NCBI GenBank assembly: GCA_964437365.1
Contig: CAYTGM010000019.1
Coordinates: 1-64,000 of the forward strand
Reading direction: 5' to 3'
DNA length: 64,000 bases
DNA from: CAYTGM01 sp964437365
GTDB lineage: Bacteria > Sumerlaeota > Sumerlaeia > SLMS01
Shown one piece after another: positions 36,457 through 45,083 of this stretch (its first letter is position 1; every line of letters begins with the position of its first letter). The notes under the pieces were generated by a model. That model did not search any database, had not been told where the DNA came from, and saw only the letters and a list, made by a program, of their open reading frames with translations. The translations under genes and the position numbers were made by a program.

Positions 36457-36513
36457 CTCGGACCATCGCGATGGTCCGAGCATCGAGCGAGCATGGTCCG
36501 AGCATGGTCCGAG
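36457..36513. repeat. 11-bp-period array, locus B, with 24-bp perfect palindrome
   Basis: Bases 36457-36480 (CTCGGACCATCG plus its exact reverse complement) are a perfect 24-bp palindrome. After it come CATCGAGCGAG (36481), CATGGTCCGAG (36492) and CATGGTCCGAG (36503), in exact 11-bp register. Layout as in loci A and C: inverted unit first, then direct units. Confidence 0.8.
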
Positions 36514-36542
36514 GTCCGATCAGGATGCCCTAAAATAAAGAA

Positions 36543-36581
36543 TCGCCCGACAGGAGATCTCAAACAGTTCCTGTCAGGCGA
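36543..36581 (-). terminator. Rho-independent terminator of the rhaB operon
   Basis: TCGCCCGACAGGA (36543-36555) pairs with TCCTGTCAGGCGA (36569-36581) with one mismatch. On the minus strand it is followed by TTCTTTATTTTA. It lies 73 bp past the rhaB stop. Confidence 0.8.
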
Positions 36582-36653
36582 AGTATGAGGCTTCTACGCA
36601 GGTAGATTAAGGGAAGAACCACGAATAATGGCTCGTCCGCTTTGTAAGTCTAA

Positions 36654-38135
36654 TTACTTAAGCAGGCTGTTGTATCTTTCCCAGTTTTGATCCCAACCAT
36701 CCGTTGCTTCTGGACGGAAGGTATCCAGATCGAATGAGTTTGCAATGACCTGACGAAGTTCAGCAACATTCTTGATCTTCCCAAGAGCAATCATTTGCAT
36801 TCCAATATTTCCAAGAGCTGTTGCCTCAACGGGGCCCGCAACCACATCGATTCCGCACGCGTTCGCAGTCCAGAGGCTGAGCAGTTCGTTCTGAACTCCC
36901 CCACCGACGATATGAAGAGTCGTAATCTTTTCGGAAACCATTTCCTGCAGCTGAGCTAGAACTTCTCTGTATTTGTATGCGAGACTCTCAAGTATCGCTC
37001 GTACTATCTGACCATCGGTTTCAGGCTCTGGCTGATTCGTTTCCCGACAGAAGTCGGCGATGCGCTGTGGCATATCTCCCGGAGGGAGGAAGCGAAGATC
37101 AGCAGGATCAAAGAGAGAACGAAACGGAGGAGCTTCCTCTGCCATCTTTGTCAGATCTTCCCAGCTATACTCTTTGCCGGATTCTTTCCAAACCCGACGA
37201 CATTCCTGGAGAATCCAAAGTCCCATGATGTTCTTCAAAAGACGATACGTATTCTCAACTCCACCTTCATTCGTGAAAGCAAGTTCAAAACACTGATCAG
37301 AAACAACGGGGGCCTTTACTTCTGTACCTAGCAGCGACCAGGTGCCCGATGAAAGATAGGCAAACCCTTCCTTGAGACTGGGAACAGCTGCGACAGCTGA
37401 ACCTGTATCGTGCGAGGCGACGGCGATTACCTTAGTCGATCCTCCCAACTGAGTTGCCATGCTAGCTTGTATATCACCGATGACTGTGCCGGGTTTAACT
37501 GGGTCGCTGAAGATCTTCTGAGGAATCTCCAATGCCGACAAAAGCTCTTCAGACCAGGAGTTTTTCTGTGGATTATACAACTGAGTTGTTGTGGCGTTGC
37601 TGAACTCGATAACTGGTTTACCCGTCATCTCAAAATTCAGCAGGTCCGAAATCATCAAGAACTGATCTGCTTTCTCAAGAAGCTCTGGAGAAGATTCTTT
37701 GAGAGCAACCAGCTGATAGATCGTGTTAAACGGAAGGAACTGAATGCCCGTTTCATCGAAGATCTTTCTCTTGCTGACCTTTGATTCGAAAACTTTGTCC
37801 ATAAGGCCGTCAGTGCGGCTGTCCCGATAATGAACGGGACTTTCGATCAGGTTCCTCTCCTCATCAAGGAGTCCAAAATCTACGCCCCAGGAATCTACAG
37901 CAACGCCTTGTATATCACCGCTGGCGGAAAGTCCCTTCTTAATTCCGTCGAAGACTTCGGACTTCAGCTTTTCCCAATCCCATTTCAAAGGACTGGAGCC
38001 GTCCTTGGGACCATTTTCAAAACGATGGAGTTCTTCCAGGGAAATTTTCCCATCCTGATACGTACCCTTAATCACACGTCCGCTGGAAGCACCAAGATCG
38101 ACAGCCAGAACTTCAGTTTTCTCCTGATCACTCAT
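36654..38135 (-). CDS. rhaB: rhamnulokinase
   Basis: 493 residues, FGGY kinase family. Rhamnulokinase-specific segments are easy to align with E. coli RhaB: AVDLGASSGRVIKG, VAVDSWGVDFGLLDE, VHYRDSRTDGLMDKV, GIQFLPFNTIYQL, ASHDTGSAVAAVP, YLSSGTWSLLGTE and LLKNIMGLWILQECRR. It phosphorylates L-rhamnulose at C1 with ATP. Last gene of the minus operon PHP-like/rhaEW/rhaB, 24 bp after rhaEW, followed by a terminator. Confidence 0.95.
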   Translation of the reverse strand: MSDQEKTEVLAVDLGASSGRVIKGTYQDGKISLEELHRFENGPKDGSSPLKWDWEKLKSEVFDGIKKGLSASGDIQGVAVDSWGVDFGLLDEERNLIESPVHYRDSRTDGLMDKVFESKVSKRKIFDETGIQFLPFNTIYQLVALKESSPELLEKADQFLMISDLLNFEMTGKPVIEFSNATTTQLYNPQKNSWSEELLSALEIPQKIFSDPVKPGTVIGDIQASMATQLGGSTKVIAVASHDTGSAVAAVPSLKEGFAYLSSGTWSLLGTEVKAPVVSDQCFELAFTNEGGVENTYRLLKNIMGLWILQECRRVWKESGKEYSWEDLTKMAEEAPPFRSLFDPADLRFLPPGDMPQRIADFCRETNQPEPETDGQIVRAILESLAYKYREVLAQLQEMVSEKITTLHIVGGGVQNELLSLWTANACGIDVVAGPVEATALGNIGMQMIALGKIKNVAELRQVIANSFDLDTFRPEATDGWDQNWERYNSLLK

Positions 38136-38159
38136 ACTTGCACTTACCTCATCTTCAAT

Positions 38160-40190
38160 TTAGTTCATCATTATCTGGCCGCCCGTAACAGGGACAGCCT
38201 GGCCCGTTTCATACTGCTGTTCCACGATATAATAGATGGCCCGCATCACATCCTGTGTTCGACAGCCTCTTCCCATGGGAACTTTCTTTTCGTAGGCATG
38301 CTTAACATCTTCCACGGTCTTAGCTCCCGGAACTTTACCGCTCTCGAGATACTGTGCGAAGAGTCCTTTCTTCGGATCTGACCAAAGCGGTCCGTCGAAG
38401 AAGTTTCCAGGGCATATAGAGTTGACCTTAATGCAATCGTCTACAAGTTCGAGAGCAAAAGATTGTGTGAGACCTATTCCACCAAACTTACTTCCCGCAT
38501 AGGCGCCATTTCGGTTAGACCCCGCAAGACCAGACTTGGAGTTAATCTGGATAATGTCGCTCGTATAGTCAGCTTTAGCTTTGTGCTGTCTCGCGAGAAC
38601 AGGGGCAGCATTCTGTACACAAAGGAAATAGCCTTTATAATTCACATCGGTGACAAAATCAAAGTCCTTCTCTGGGATTTCCTTGACGGAACCGGCTTTC
38701 ACAACACCAGCATTGGCGACAAACAAATCGAACCCTCCATATTCAAGAATAACTTTGTCTATCATGGATCGTAAGCTTTCGCCATCCATGACATTGACGG
38801 GTGCACCTGCGGCACGAAGCTTTCCGTTCTGAGCGCAAAGCTCTTTTGCAGCTTTGGAAGCCCCGTCCTCATTAATATCCGTGAGGACGACATGAGCACC
38901 CTCTGCTGCGAGAAATTGAGAAATCTCAAGTCCAAATCCTTGAGCAGCTCCTGTCACAATTGCAACCTTGCCGGACATTCTTCCACTGCCACCCTTTGCA
39001 GCAGAGATTTTCTTTCGGTAGGCTTCCACTTCCCAATCCTCAATAAAGAGCCTTTCCCTGTCACCCATGGTATTTACGCCTGTAAGTGCGTCGGCTCCAA
39101 GCATCACCTTTATCGCATCCTGATAGACTAGCGCTGTTGTTTCAGCATCTGCTGCGGTGTTGCCTACTGAGAAAGCTCCCACTCCTGGCACGAGGATAAT
39201 CTTAGGCAGAAATCGGTAGGAATCGACATGCCTTTGTATAGCAGTCTTGACCTGCTCGACCAGCGATTCTTCATTTTCAAGGTCAAGCCCTTCAAGCCAC
39301 AGCGGAAAGGAAGTGCAATAAACAATCTGATCGGGAGTTAATGGACCCGCTGTCGCCATTTGCTTTCCTTCTTTAGATGAAAGAAAAGCCTGTACTGTCT
39401 CGTTATTGAAGTAACGTACGATCGGAAGTGTATCGCTGTCTGAAACTGCTGCTCGAAGAACAGGAGCAAGAACACGAAGCTTCGCAGGATCATGGCTCTC
39501 GATAGAAGCAGATGGCAGCTCAACCTTTGACTTAATGCGATCAACCAGAGAATCAGTTTCCTCTTGAACTTCCTGAGGAGACTCACCACTAACGATCAAA
39601 CCATGGTTCTTCATAAATATAGCAGAGGGGTATGGCTTCTCGAACTTTTTCTGCCAATCCTCAAGCCGGGTGAGAACCTCTTTGGCCAGCGTATAGCCAG
39701 GGTCAACGTAGGGAATCCAGAGGACCTCTTCTTCCGAAAAGAGTTCCCGACATTTTGATTCTGCATCTTTGCAGCAGGTAATCATATTCACCCAGGTAGA
39801 ATGAGTATGCACAACAAAGGTGGCTGGAATGAGGTGGTGAATGACACACTCAACAGAAGGGCGCTGCCCCTTATCGGCCTCGCAACGTGCCGCCATAATG
39901 GCTTTCTTAAACTCAGCCTCACGCTTATCAGGATCCTCAGGTAGTTTGCTGTCCAGCAAAAACTGAAGAGCCATCCGGTCCATCATCACAAAGCCTTCTT
40001 CAGATATCGTCCCGAGGCTGAACCCACTCGCCTTTACGTAAAGGGTATTCTTGTCTTTACAGGAAGTATTGCCACCTCCAGCGATGACAAACTCAATGTC
40101 TTGGCCATAGAGTTGAGAGACCTGGATCAAATCGGTCAAGAGTGTCTGAGCTTCTGCTTTGTATGTAACGCTCTGCAATGTTTGAGACAT
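38160..40190 (-). CDS. rhaEW: bifunctional rhamnulose-1-phosphate aldolase / L-lactaldehyde dehydrogenase
   Basis: 676 residues. N-terminal class II aldolase (about 20-400) with GGGNTSCKD, VVHTHSTWVN and KNHGLIVSG; C-terminal short-chain dehydrogenase (about 405-676) with the nucleotide motif VTGAAQGFGLEIS, NAGV, a Ser in INSKSGLAG and the YAGSK catalytic pair. This is the RhaEW/YuxG arrangement: cleavage of L-rhamnulose-1-phosphate to DHAP and L-lactaldehyde, and oxidation of the latter to L-lactate. Fits with rhaB 24 bp downstream and rhaA in the convergent operon. Confidence 0.92.
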   Translation of the reverse strand: MSQTLQSVTYKAEAQTLLTDLIQVSQLYGQDIEFVIAGGGNTSCKDKNTLYVKASGFSLGTISEEGFVMMDRMALQFLLDSKLPEDPDKREAEFKKAIMAARCEADKGQRPSVECVIHHLIPATFVVHTHSTWVNMITCCKDAESKCRELFSEEEVLWIPYVDPGYTLAKEVLTRLEDWQKKFEKPYPSAIFMKNHGLIVSGESPQEVQEETDSLVDRIKSKVELPSASIESHDPAKLRVLAPVLRAAVSDSDTLPIVRYFNNETVQAFLSSKEGKQMATAGPLTPDQIVYCTSFPLWLEGLDLENEESLVEQVKTAIQRHVDSYRFLPKIILVPGVGAFSVGNTAADAETTALVYQDAIKVMLGADALTGVNTMGDRERLFIEDWEVEAYRKKISAAKGGSGRMSGKVAIVTGAAQGFGLEISQFLAAEGAHVVLTDINEDGASKAAKELCAQNGKLRAAGAPVNVMDGESLRSMIDKVILEYGGFDLFVANAGVVKAGSVKEIPEKDFDFVTDVNYKGYFLCVQNAAPVLARQHKAKADYTSDIIQINSKSGLAGSNRNGAYAGSKFGGIGLTQSFALELVDDCIKVNSICPGNFFDGPLWSDPKKGLFAQYLESGKVPGAKTVEDVKHAYEKKVPMGRGCRTQDVMRAIYYIVEQQYETGQAVPVTGGQIMMN

Positions 40191-40219
40191 GTAAATACGA
40201 TTCCTTTTCGCCAGGTATA

Positions 40220-41464
40220 TTATGTGTTCTTAATAAGAGAAGCACCGATTTTCTTCAAAACTTCAATTCGAGAAGAATCAGCCAGCTTTCCTTCACAGTC
40301 TACCAGCCCCTGCTCGTTCTTATGGGTCATAGCCTGGTGAGCTGCGATAAGACAAGCACCCTCAGTGAAAACCTGATCCACTTTATCTGGTATCTCAAGA
40401 CTTCCCTTGCAATAGGGAGGAAGGGGGCCTTTTTCATTTGTATTATGTTCGGTGCCGGATGAAACGAAAAGACCGCTCTGGCGCATATACATCACATACT
40501 CTTCAAGCACTTCCGGACTATTTCGGATAGGGATCAGCTCTGCGAAATGTATATTAATCTCTTTGAGTCGATTGGTAAGTATTTCTGGGGTCTTTTCAAA
40601 ATCTGTTACCGGAGACGTTCCGTCAGCAAGAACAGGATAGCAGGGAATGCCTCCCAGCTGAAGGATAAGTTCAACTGCTGTCTCCAGGGAAACGAAAGCC
40701 TCGTCTACAAAGCATGGCTTGCCTTTCTTCATTAACTGCGAACGGATTTTATTCTGTAAGGCGGGTGGGGACTTGAGATCTCCTTCCTCAATTCCACCGA
40801 CTAATTGCGTATAGATATCTTTGAGCTCGTCCTCGTTAAATTTTTCGGCCAACAGCTCCTGAACCCCTTCACACAAATGACGTTCCTGAAGTCCCACAGT
40901 TTCTTCCTTTACCCCGGATCGAGTTGCGATTCGCTGAACAAGAAGTTCACTTGTCATTTCGAATGAGATCCCAAGGGACTGTATGAAAGAAGTCAATTTC
41001 TCACACATATCGTTCATGCGACGGGCATCACCATCACGGATTTCCGTCAGAATCTCCTTGGCGCGTGGCGTTAAATCAGAGAATCGGCAAATCCCCTTTC
41101 CACATAGATAAATTTTGCCCGGATTTCCAGGATCATTCACCTTAATGCTACTCTCAGCGAGTTTCTCATCACGGCAGATAATTTCGATTCCAAACAGCGG
41201 AAAGATTCCTTCCGAAAGAGTCTTCTTTTCGAACTCATCATACACGGTAAAATCGTAGTAGTTACTGGTCCCTAATGCCAGCAATCCTTCACTTTTCGCC
41301 TGTTCAACCGCTTCCCCAACGGAGCGAAAAGCCGAGAAATTCGGAGCGAGGTGAATATGAGAGTTAATCTTTCCAATCGGTGGTTGATAGTTTTCTCCCG
41401 AGACTGAAGATTCGAGATTTTTAAGCTGTTCAAGGGCGGGAAATGCCGTGAGAGTAGAGTTCAT
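40220..41464 (-). CDS. PHP-like protein, second of two related unknowns
   Basis: 414 residues, soluble. INSHIHLAPNFS (His 36 and 38) matches the PHP first motif; the TDHD region is degraded to TSNYYD. It shares with the paralogue at 29917: PGNPGKIYLCGKG (about 112-124), ERH (about 194-196), DGTS (281-284), LIPIRN (310-315) and GTEHN (337-341). First gene of the rhamnose operon, 29 bp before rhaEW, divergent from the AraC gene. Its position and conservation argue for an enzymatic step or a control function in rhamnose use that the textbook pathway does not name. No assigned family recognised. Confidence 0.72.
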   Translation of the reverse strand: MNSTLTAFPALEQLKNLESSVSGENYQPPIGKINSHIHLAPNFSAFRSVGEAVEQAKSEGLLALGTSNYYDFTVYDEFEKKTLSEGIFPLFGIEIICRDEKLAESSIKVNDPGNPGKIYLCGKGICRFSDLTPRAKEILTEIRDGDARRMNDMCEKLTSFIQSLGISFEMTSELLVQRIATRSGVKEETVGLQERHLCEGVQELLAEKFNEDELKDIYTQLVGGIEEGDLKSPPALQNKIRSQLMKKGKPCFVDEAFVSLETAVELILQLGGIPCYPVLADGTSPVTDFEKTPEILTNRLKEINIHFAELIPIRNSPEVLEEYVMYMRQSGLFVSSGTEHNTNEKGPLPPYCKGSLEIPDKVDQVFTEGACLIAAHQAMTHKNEQGLVDCEGKLADSSRIEVLKKIGASLIKNT

Positions 41465-41691
41465 GAGATCCTGTAACCTGCCTGCTTTGGGTGTTGTGAT
41501 TTGGTGCTGGGGTGTGCTGATCGAGTAAACTTATGCTTGAGTTAATCATTTAAGTAGTTCTTCTATATAGAAAACTGAGGGAAGAACCTAAGGCAAGGAA
41601 AACTTCCACTCATGAACGCCCAAATGCAATCGAAAACGATCACACTCGCCCACGGCACATCCAAGCCAAGCCAAAGCGAAAAATACCGAAG
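41465..41691. promoter_or_regulatory. divergent control region, rhamnose operon / AraC gene
   Basis: TTAATCATTTAAG at 41542-41554 is repeated exactly at 45029-45041 in front of the UroD-like operon. AAACGATCA at 41634-41642 equals half-sites at 32425 and (inverted) 32492. Both are candidate regulator binding sites shared between operons. No unambiguous -35/-10 pair was identified. Confidence 0.5.
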
Positions 41692-42588
41692 ATGAGAAGT
41701 ACCTTCAAATTACTCGACTCACCGGACTTCCCATCAAACCGATCGATAGGATTTTCCGTACAACGATTTCCCCGCTACGTGAATGCTGCAAAAGACTTTC
41801 ATCAGCATGACGTCGTTGAAATCTTCTTTGTTTTGCAGGGGTACGGTCTTCATTTCACGAAGGAAGGGGAATCGGAGCTTAAGCCAGGAAGCATGTCTGT
41901 AATTCACTATGGACAAGAGCATTGCATCCTCACGAAGGTGGGGGCGATGGACATCATTAACATTTATGTCGATACGAATCGTTGCCAACTTCCTGCCTTG
42001 CCGACACCACTTGGCCCCTACCTGCCGCGTATTCTTCCCCTGGCTCCCGATCTCGGTCATAAGCTAAATGAAGTCATTCAATATCAATTGCCAGAAGGGT
42101 CGCCTGTATCTGACATACTTCTGCGCTTAAACCATGAAATGCTGGCTCAACATCCGGGATACCTCGAGGTCATGAAAATCTATTTCCAGATGTTCCTGAT
42201 AGAGTGTGCACGATACGCCTATTCTCAAAACGAACATTTGCATATAAGTTCTGGATCCCACCTCGCAATTGAACGAGTACGAAGAAAGCTCGACGTAAAC
42301 TGGAAGGAATTCAAAGACCTTGAGGAGCTTGCACGACAATCAAGAATGAGCAAGCCTCACCTGTGTCGCATGTTTAAAAAATATACAGGTAAAACAATTC
42401 TCGAGTATGTCCATCAAAGAAGGGTGGAACATGCGATGATCATGCTGGACTCTACGAGTGAAAAGGTTATCAACATTTCACACGAAGCAGGCTTCAGCGA
42501 TCTCGCACATTTTAACCGCATATTTAAGCGGCTTGCTGGCATGTCTCCGTCTGAGTTTCGAAATAGACTCAAGAATAGCGATACATAA
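41692..42588 (+). CDS. AraC-family transcriptional activator, rhamnose-type
   Basis: 298 residues. N-terminal cupin sensor (about 15-150: FHQHDVVEIFFVLQGYGLHF, SVIHYGQEHCI) and a C-terminal double helix-turn-helix (about 195-295: DLEELARQSRMSKPHLCRMFKKYTG, INISHEAGFSDLAHFNRIFK, GMSPSEFR). The order matches RhaS/RhaR-type sugar-responsive activators. Divergent from the rhamnose operon, so it likely activates it in response to L-rhamnose; the symbol is withheld because the effector is inferred. It converges on the CehA-like gene with 7 bp between stops. Confidence 0.88.
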   Translation: MRSTFKLLDSPDFPSNRSIGFSVQRFPRYVNAAKDFHQHDVVEIFFVLQGYGLHFTKEGESELKPGSMSVIHYGQEHCILTKVGAMDIINIYVDTNRCQLPALPTPLGPYLPRILPLAPDLGHKLNEVIQYQLPEGSPVSDILLRLNHEMLAQHPGYLEVMKIYFQMFLIECARYAYSQNEHLHISSGSHLAIERVRRKLDVNWKEFKDLEELARQSRMSKPHLCRMFKKYTGKTILEYVHQRRVEHAMIMLDSTSEKVINISHEAGFSDLAHFNRIFKRLAGMSPSEFRNRLKNSDT

Positions 42589-42595
42589 ACCAGAC

Positions 42596-44893
42596 CTATT
42601 TTCTAAGTTCGATTTCCTTCAGATAGACAGCTTCCAGATCGTCATATAAGGTACGCGTTCTCTTGAACTCCTCCAGCTTAGCAGGAATCTGTTCACTGAG
42701 CATCTTCTTATAGTGATGATAATCGGGGATCGAGCCTGGGGGGTTTTCCTCCATGAAGAGTTTACACTCCATTTCCCAGTCATCGATGGTATTCCGACAG
42801 ACTTCGATGAGCTCTTTGACCTTATCGAACTTCCAGAATCTGAAACCTCTGCGTTGTACATACACAGGGGTGGTGAAAGCGCGTGTATCATCGTTGTTGA
42901 TTGCTTCTGCTGCCACCCAGAATCCGTATTCAAGTGGGAGTGAGAGTTCAAGGGAGAGTTCTTTTTCATCAAGCGAATCTGCTTCAATCTCTTTGATAAT
43001 CTCGCCATGTTTCCAGATTCTAATACTCTTAAGTCCGCTACCTGCGTAGGGATACGAGTAGGCCTTTAGCTTTACATCAAGAGTTTCTGGCTCGTCGAAG
43101 ACGAGATGAGTTCCGGGCAGCTCTCCGTTTACAGTAAAGTCGACCATGGGACCATTGCTGACAAAGGTATGACCCTTCTTCATGGCAGCAAACCAGTCAT
43201 CTGTGTTCAACTGTTCTGAACCTGTATAGGCGTACAGCCGTACTTCTCCAAGACCATGGCTGAAGGGAACATCACTGCCAGCAGCTGCTGTTAATGAATA
43301 TCCTAGATTCAGGAAATCAAAGTAGAGTTCTGTCTCGAGCTTTCCAATCTGCATGACCTCTCCGAAATCAGACTTTCCTTGAGGCAAAAGAGTGGTGACA
43401 TCACGTCGAACATTGAAACCATTAAAGGTCATATGTGCATGACCGTACATGCCTCCAGCTTTGTGAATTTCATCTGCAACCCATTCCGTAAAGAAGTAAC
43501 GGCTGGTATCTCGCACGAACCTGCTTGCGTTAATACCAAGCGTATGACCATGTGCGAACCTTGGATCTTCCTGACCCGGAACAAGGACCCGATTATTCTC
43601 TTCAACCCGATACTCTTTGCCATACCCACGTTGTTCAAAGTATGTTCTTAAGTAGTTCCCCATTTTAACAACATTAGCGACACTGATATCCGCCGCATCC
43701 AGCCATAGATGCAGTCGCTCCGCATCATCATCTGACATCAGTCGAGAGTGTATATGCACATCTCCACTATGCCACCCCTTCGAAGGCATATCAATCCAGC
43801 GATCAAGGTTAATAGCGAATTCTGTCAACTCGCCTTCCATGATCTTGAAATCCTTCTCGAGTGGAATATACTCGGGACCTTTCCAAACATGGATTTTCCA
43901 ATCCCCTGCCGGCAGAGATTGATGGAACTGATCCGGGACACACCAGTAGTGCCCCCACCACTCTCCGGGAATCCAGTAGGGAGTTGGTGCATTCAGTGCG
44001 GGTGTATCAAAACCTCGAGAGGGGACAGGCTCTCCAGCGATGTTATGCATTTGAGGTGAGAACTCGATGGCAGAAGAAGGACGATGATAGGTTCCGGTTG
44101 GGACATGCGTTAATCTTACCATAGCAGGAATCTCCTGCCCTTCCTTGTCCGTGATTCGTACCTTCAGCGAACCTTGAGGTTCAGGTATGAAACGGGCAAA
44201 CATCTGACCTTCTATCTGGCGTGTATCCATATCCAGCAGATTGAAATCTATGACGACTGGGTCTTTAGATGCATTATATACACGGTACATGATATAGGAA
44301 ACACCACCGGGTTTGTATTCGATGACAGGTTTGGGTGCAGGCTCAGGTAGAGGCTCAAGGTCGTACTCAGTAAGTGTGTACGGAAGAGTTTCCATCCACA
44401 CGGGTTCTTTACCATCAATCACCTTGAGAATAACGAAACCGGAATTGCCAGAAAGTGGGATTTTATTTTCCGAGTCGAAAGAAAGGTACTCATCAGTTGT
44501 TTTGACCGTTAGTGTACAAGGCAGCGTGTCGAGGAGTTCGAGAAGAAGTCTCTGTGCCTCATACTGCAGATATATGATATATTCCTGGTCATGATCCTGA
44601 GTCTGATCTGCAGCCATATAATCAGCATATTCCATCAAGGAGTGTATATACTTCAAGTGTTCAAGATTCTCTTTTGAAAGAAGATACTTCCCCTGCTGTG
44701 AAAATCTCCAGGCAAAGATACGGGCATTGGGGAGAAGTTCGAACCCTTCGGGCGCTTTTTTGCCACGATGAGTTTCAATCTTCTCGAGCAGATCTCCCTC
44801 AATAGGACCATGTGCAAAGAGCGATGGGGTTGACGTAAAAGAGAGGGCGTAGATTAGAAAGAGGATCAGTTTACAAAGTTTTGTTCGTGACAT
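42596..44893 (-). CDS. secreted CehA/McbA-family metallohydrolase
   Basis: 765 residues from ATG 44893, which begins a signal peptide (SRTKLCKLILFLIYALS... SLFAHG); the frame extends to ATG 44920 without a ribosome site. After N-terminal beta domains, the PHP-like hydrolase core (about 380-620) has GWHSGDVHIHSRL, HGHTLGIN, GGMYGHAHMTFNG and AAGSDVPFSHG, giving the metal-binding His/Asp set of the carbaryl-esterase family. The C-terminal 90 residues are helical and charged. Probably a periplasmic esterase, amidase or phosphoesterase; true substrate unknown. Divergent from the UroD-like operon and paired with a second CehA-like gene at 47300. Confidence 0.83.
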   Translation of the reverse strand: MSRTKLCKLILFLIYALSFTSTPSLFAHGPIEGDLLEKIETHRGKKAPEGFELLPNARIFAWRFSQQGKYLLSKENLEHLKYIHSLMEYADYMAADQTQDHDQEYIIYLQYEAQRLLLELLDTLPCTLTVKTTDEYLSFDSENKIPLSGNSGFVILKVIDGKEPVWMETLPYTLTEYDLEPLPEPAPKPVIEYKPGGVSYIMYRVYNASKDPVVIDFNLLDMDTRQIEGQMFARFIPEPQGSLKVRITDKEGQEIPAMVRLTHVPTGTYHRPSSAIEFSPQMHNIAGEPVPSRGFDTPALNAPTPYWIPGEWWGHYWCVPDQFHQSLPAGDWKIHVWKGPEYIPLEKDFKIMEGELTEFAINLDRWIDMPSKGWHSGDVHIHSRLMSDDDAERLHLWLDAADISVANVVKMGNYLRTYFEQRGYGKEYRVEENNRVLVPGQEDPRFAHGHTLGINASRFVRDTSRYFFTEWVADEIHKAGGMYGHAHMTFNGFNVRRDVTTLLPQGKSDFGEVMQIGKLETELYFDFLNLGYSLTAAAGSDVPFSHGLGEVRLYAYTGSEQLNTDDWFAAMKKGHTFVSNGPMVDFTVNGELPGTHLVFDEPETLDVKLKAYSYPYAGSGLKSIRIWKHGEIIKEIEADSLDEKELSLELSLPLEYGFWVAAEAINNDDTRAFTTPVYVQRRGFRFWKFDKVKELIEVCRNTIDDWEMECKLFMEENPPGSIPDYHHYKKMLSEQIPAKLEEFKRTRTLYDDLEAVYLKEIELRK

Positions 44894-45028
44894 GAAAGTA
44901 CGTGTGCTCCCGGAGGACATTTATGAATCGATTGGACTAGATCGAAATAGTGACGGTTGGCCAAGGGAATTGAGTCTGTGGAGATGCGGTGACAATTCTT
45001 CTTGCCGTCAGTGTGTACTGTAGAGTAC

Positions 45029-45043
45029 TTAATCATTTAAGCA
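45029..45043. promoter_or_regulatory. candidate operator TTAATCATTTAAGCA
   Basis: Its first 13 bases recur exactly at 41542-41554. Its last ten (CATTTAAGCA) recur at 3886-3895 and 32590-32599. CTTAA-TCAT-TTAAG (from 45028) is an inverted repeat with 5-bp arms, as expected of a dimer-bound operator. It lies 40 bp upstream of the UroD-like gene start. Confidence 0.5.
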
Positions 45044-45083
45044 AGCCCAAAGGCCAGCCCTCCACCACGAAAGGAGAAAACAC

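Larger units (their letters stand above)
36223..36653. other. 431 bp between convergent operons, repeat-rich
   Basis: Contains a small hairpin (TCGCCT...AGGCGA, 36291-36309), a CGCAGAGACGCAG motif around 36356, copy 2 of the dispersed repeat, the locus B array and a minus-strand terminator. The short minus open frames here encode no credible protein. Confidence 0.65.

Noticed and set aside
36271..36505. Short minus-strand frames between the rhamnose operons
   Set aside because: They are translations of the dispersed repeat and the 11-bp array.
37830..38381. Plus-strand frame of 183 codons across the rhaB/rhaEW junction
   Set aside because: Antisense to two well-supported genes.
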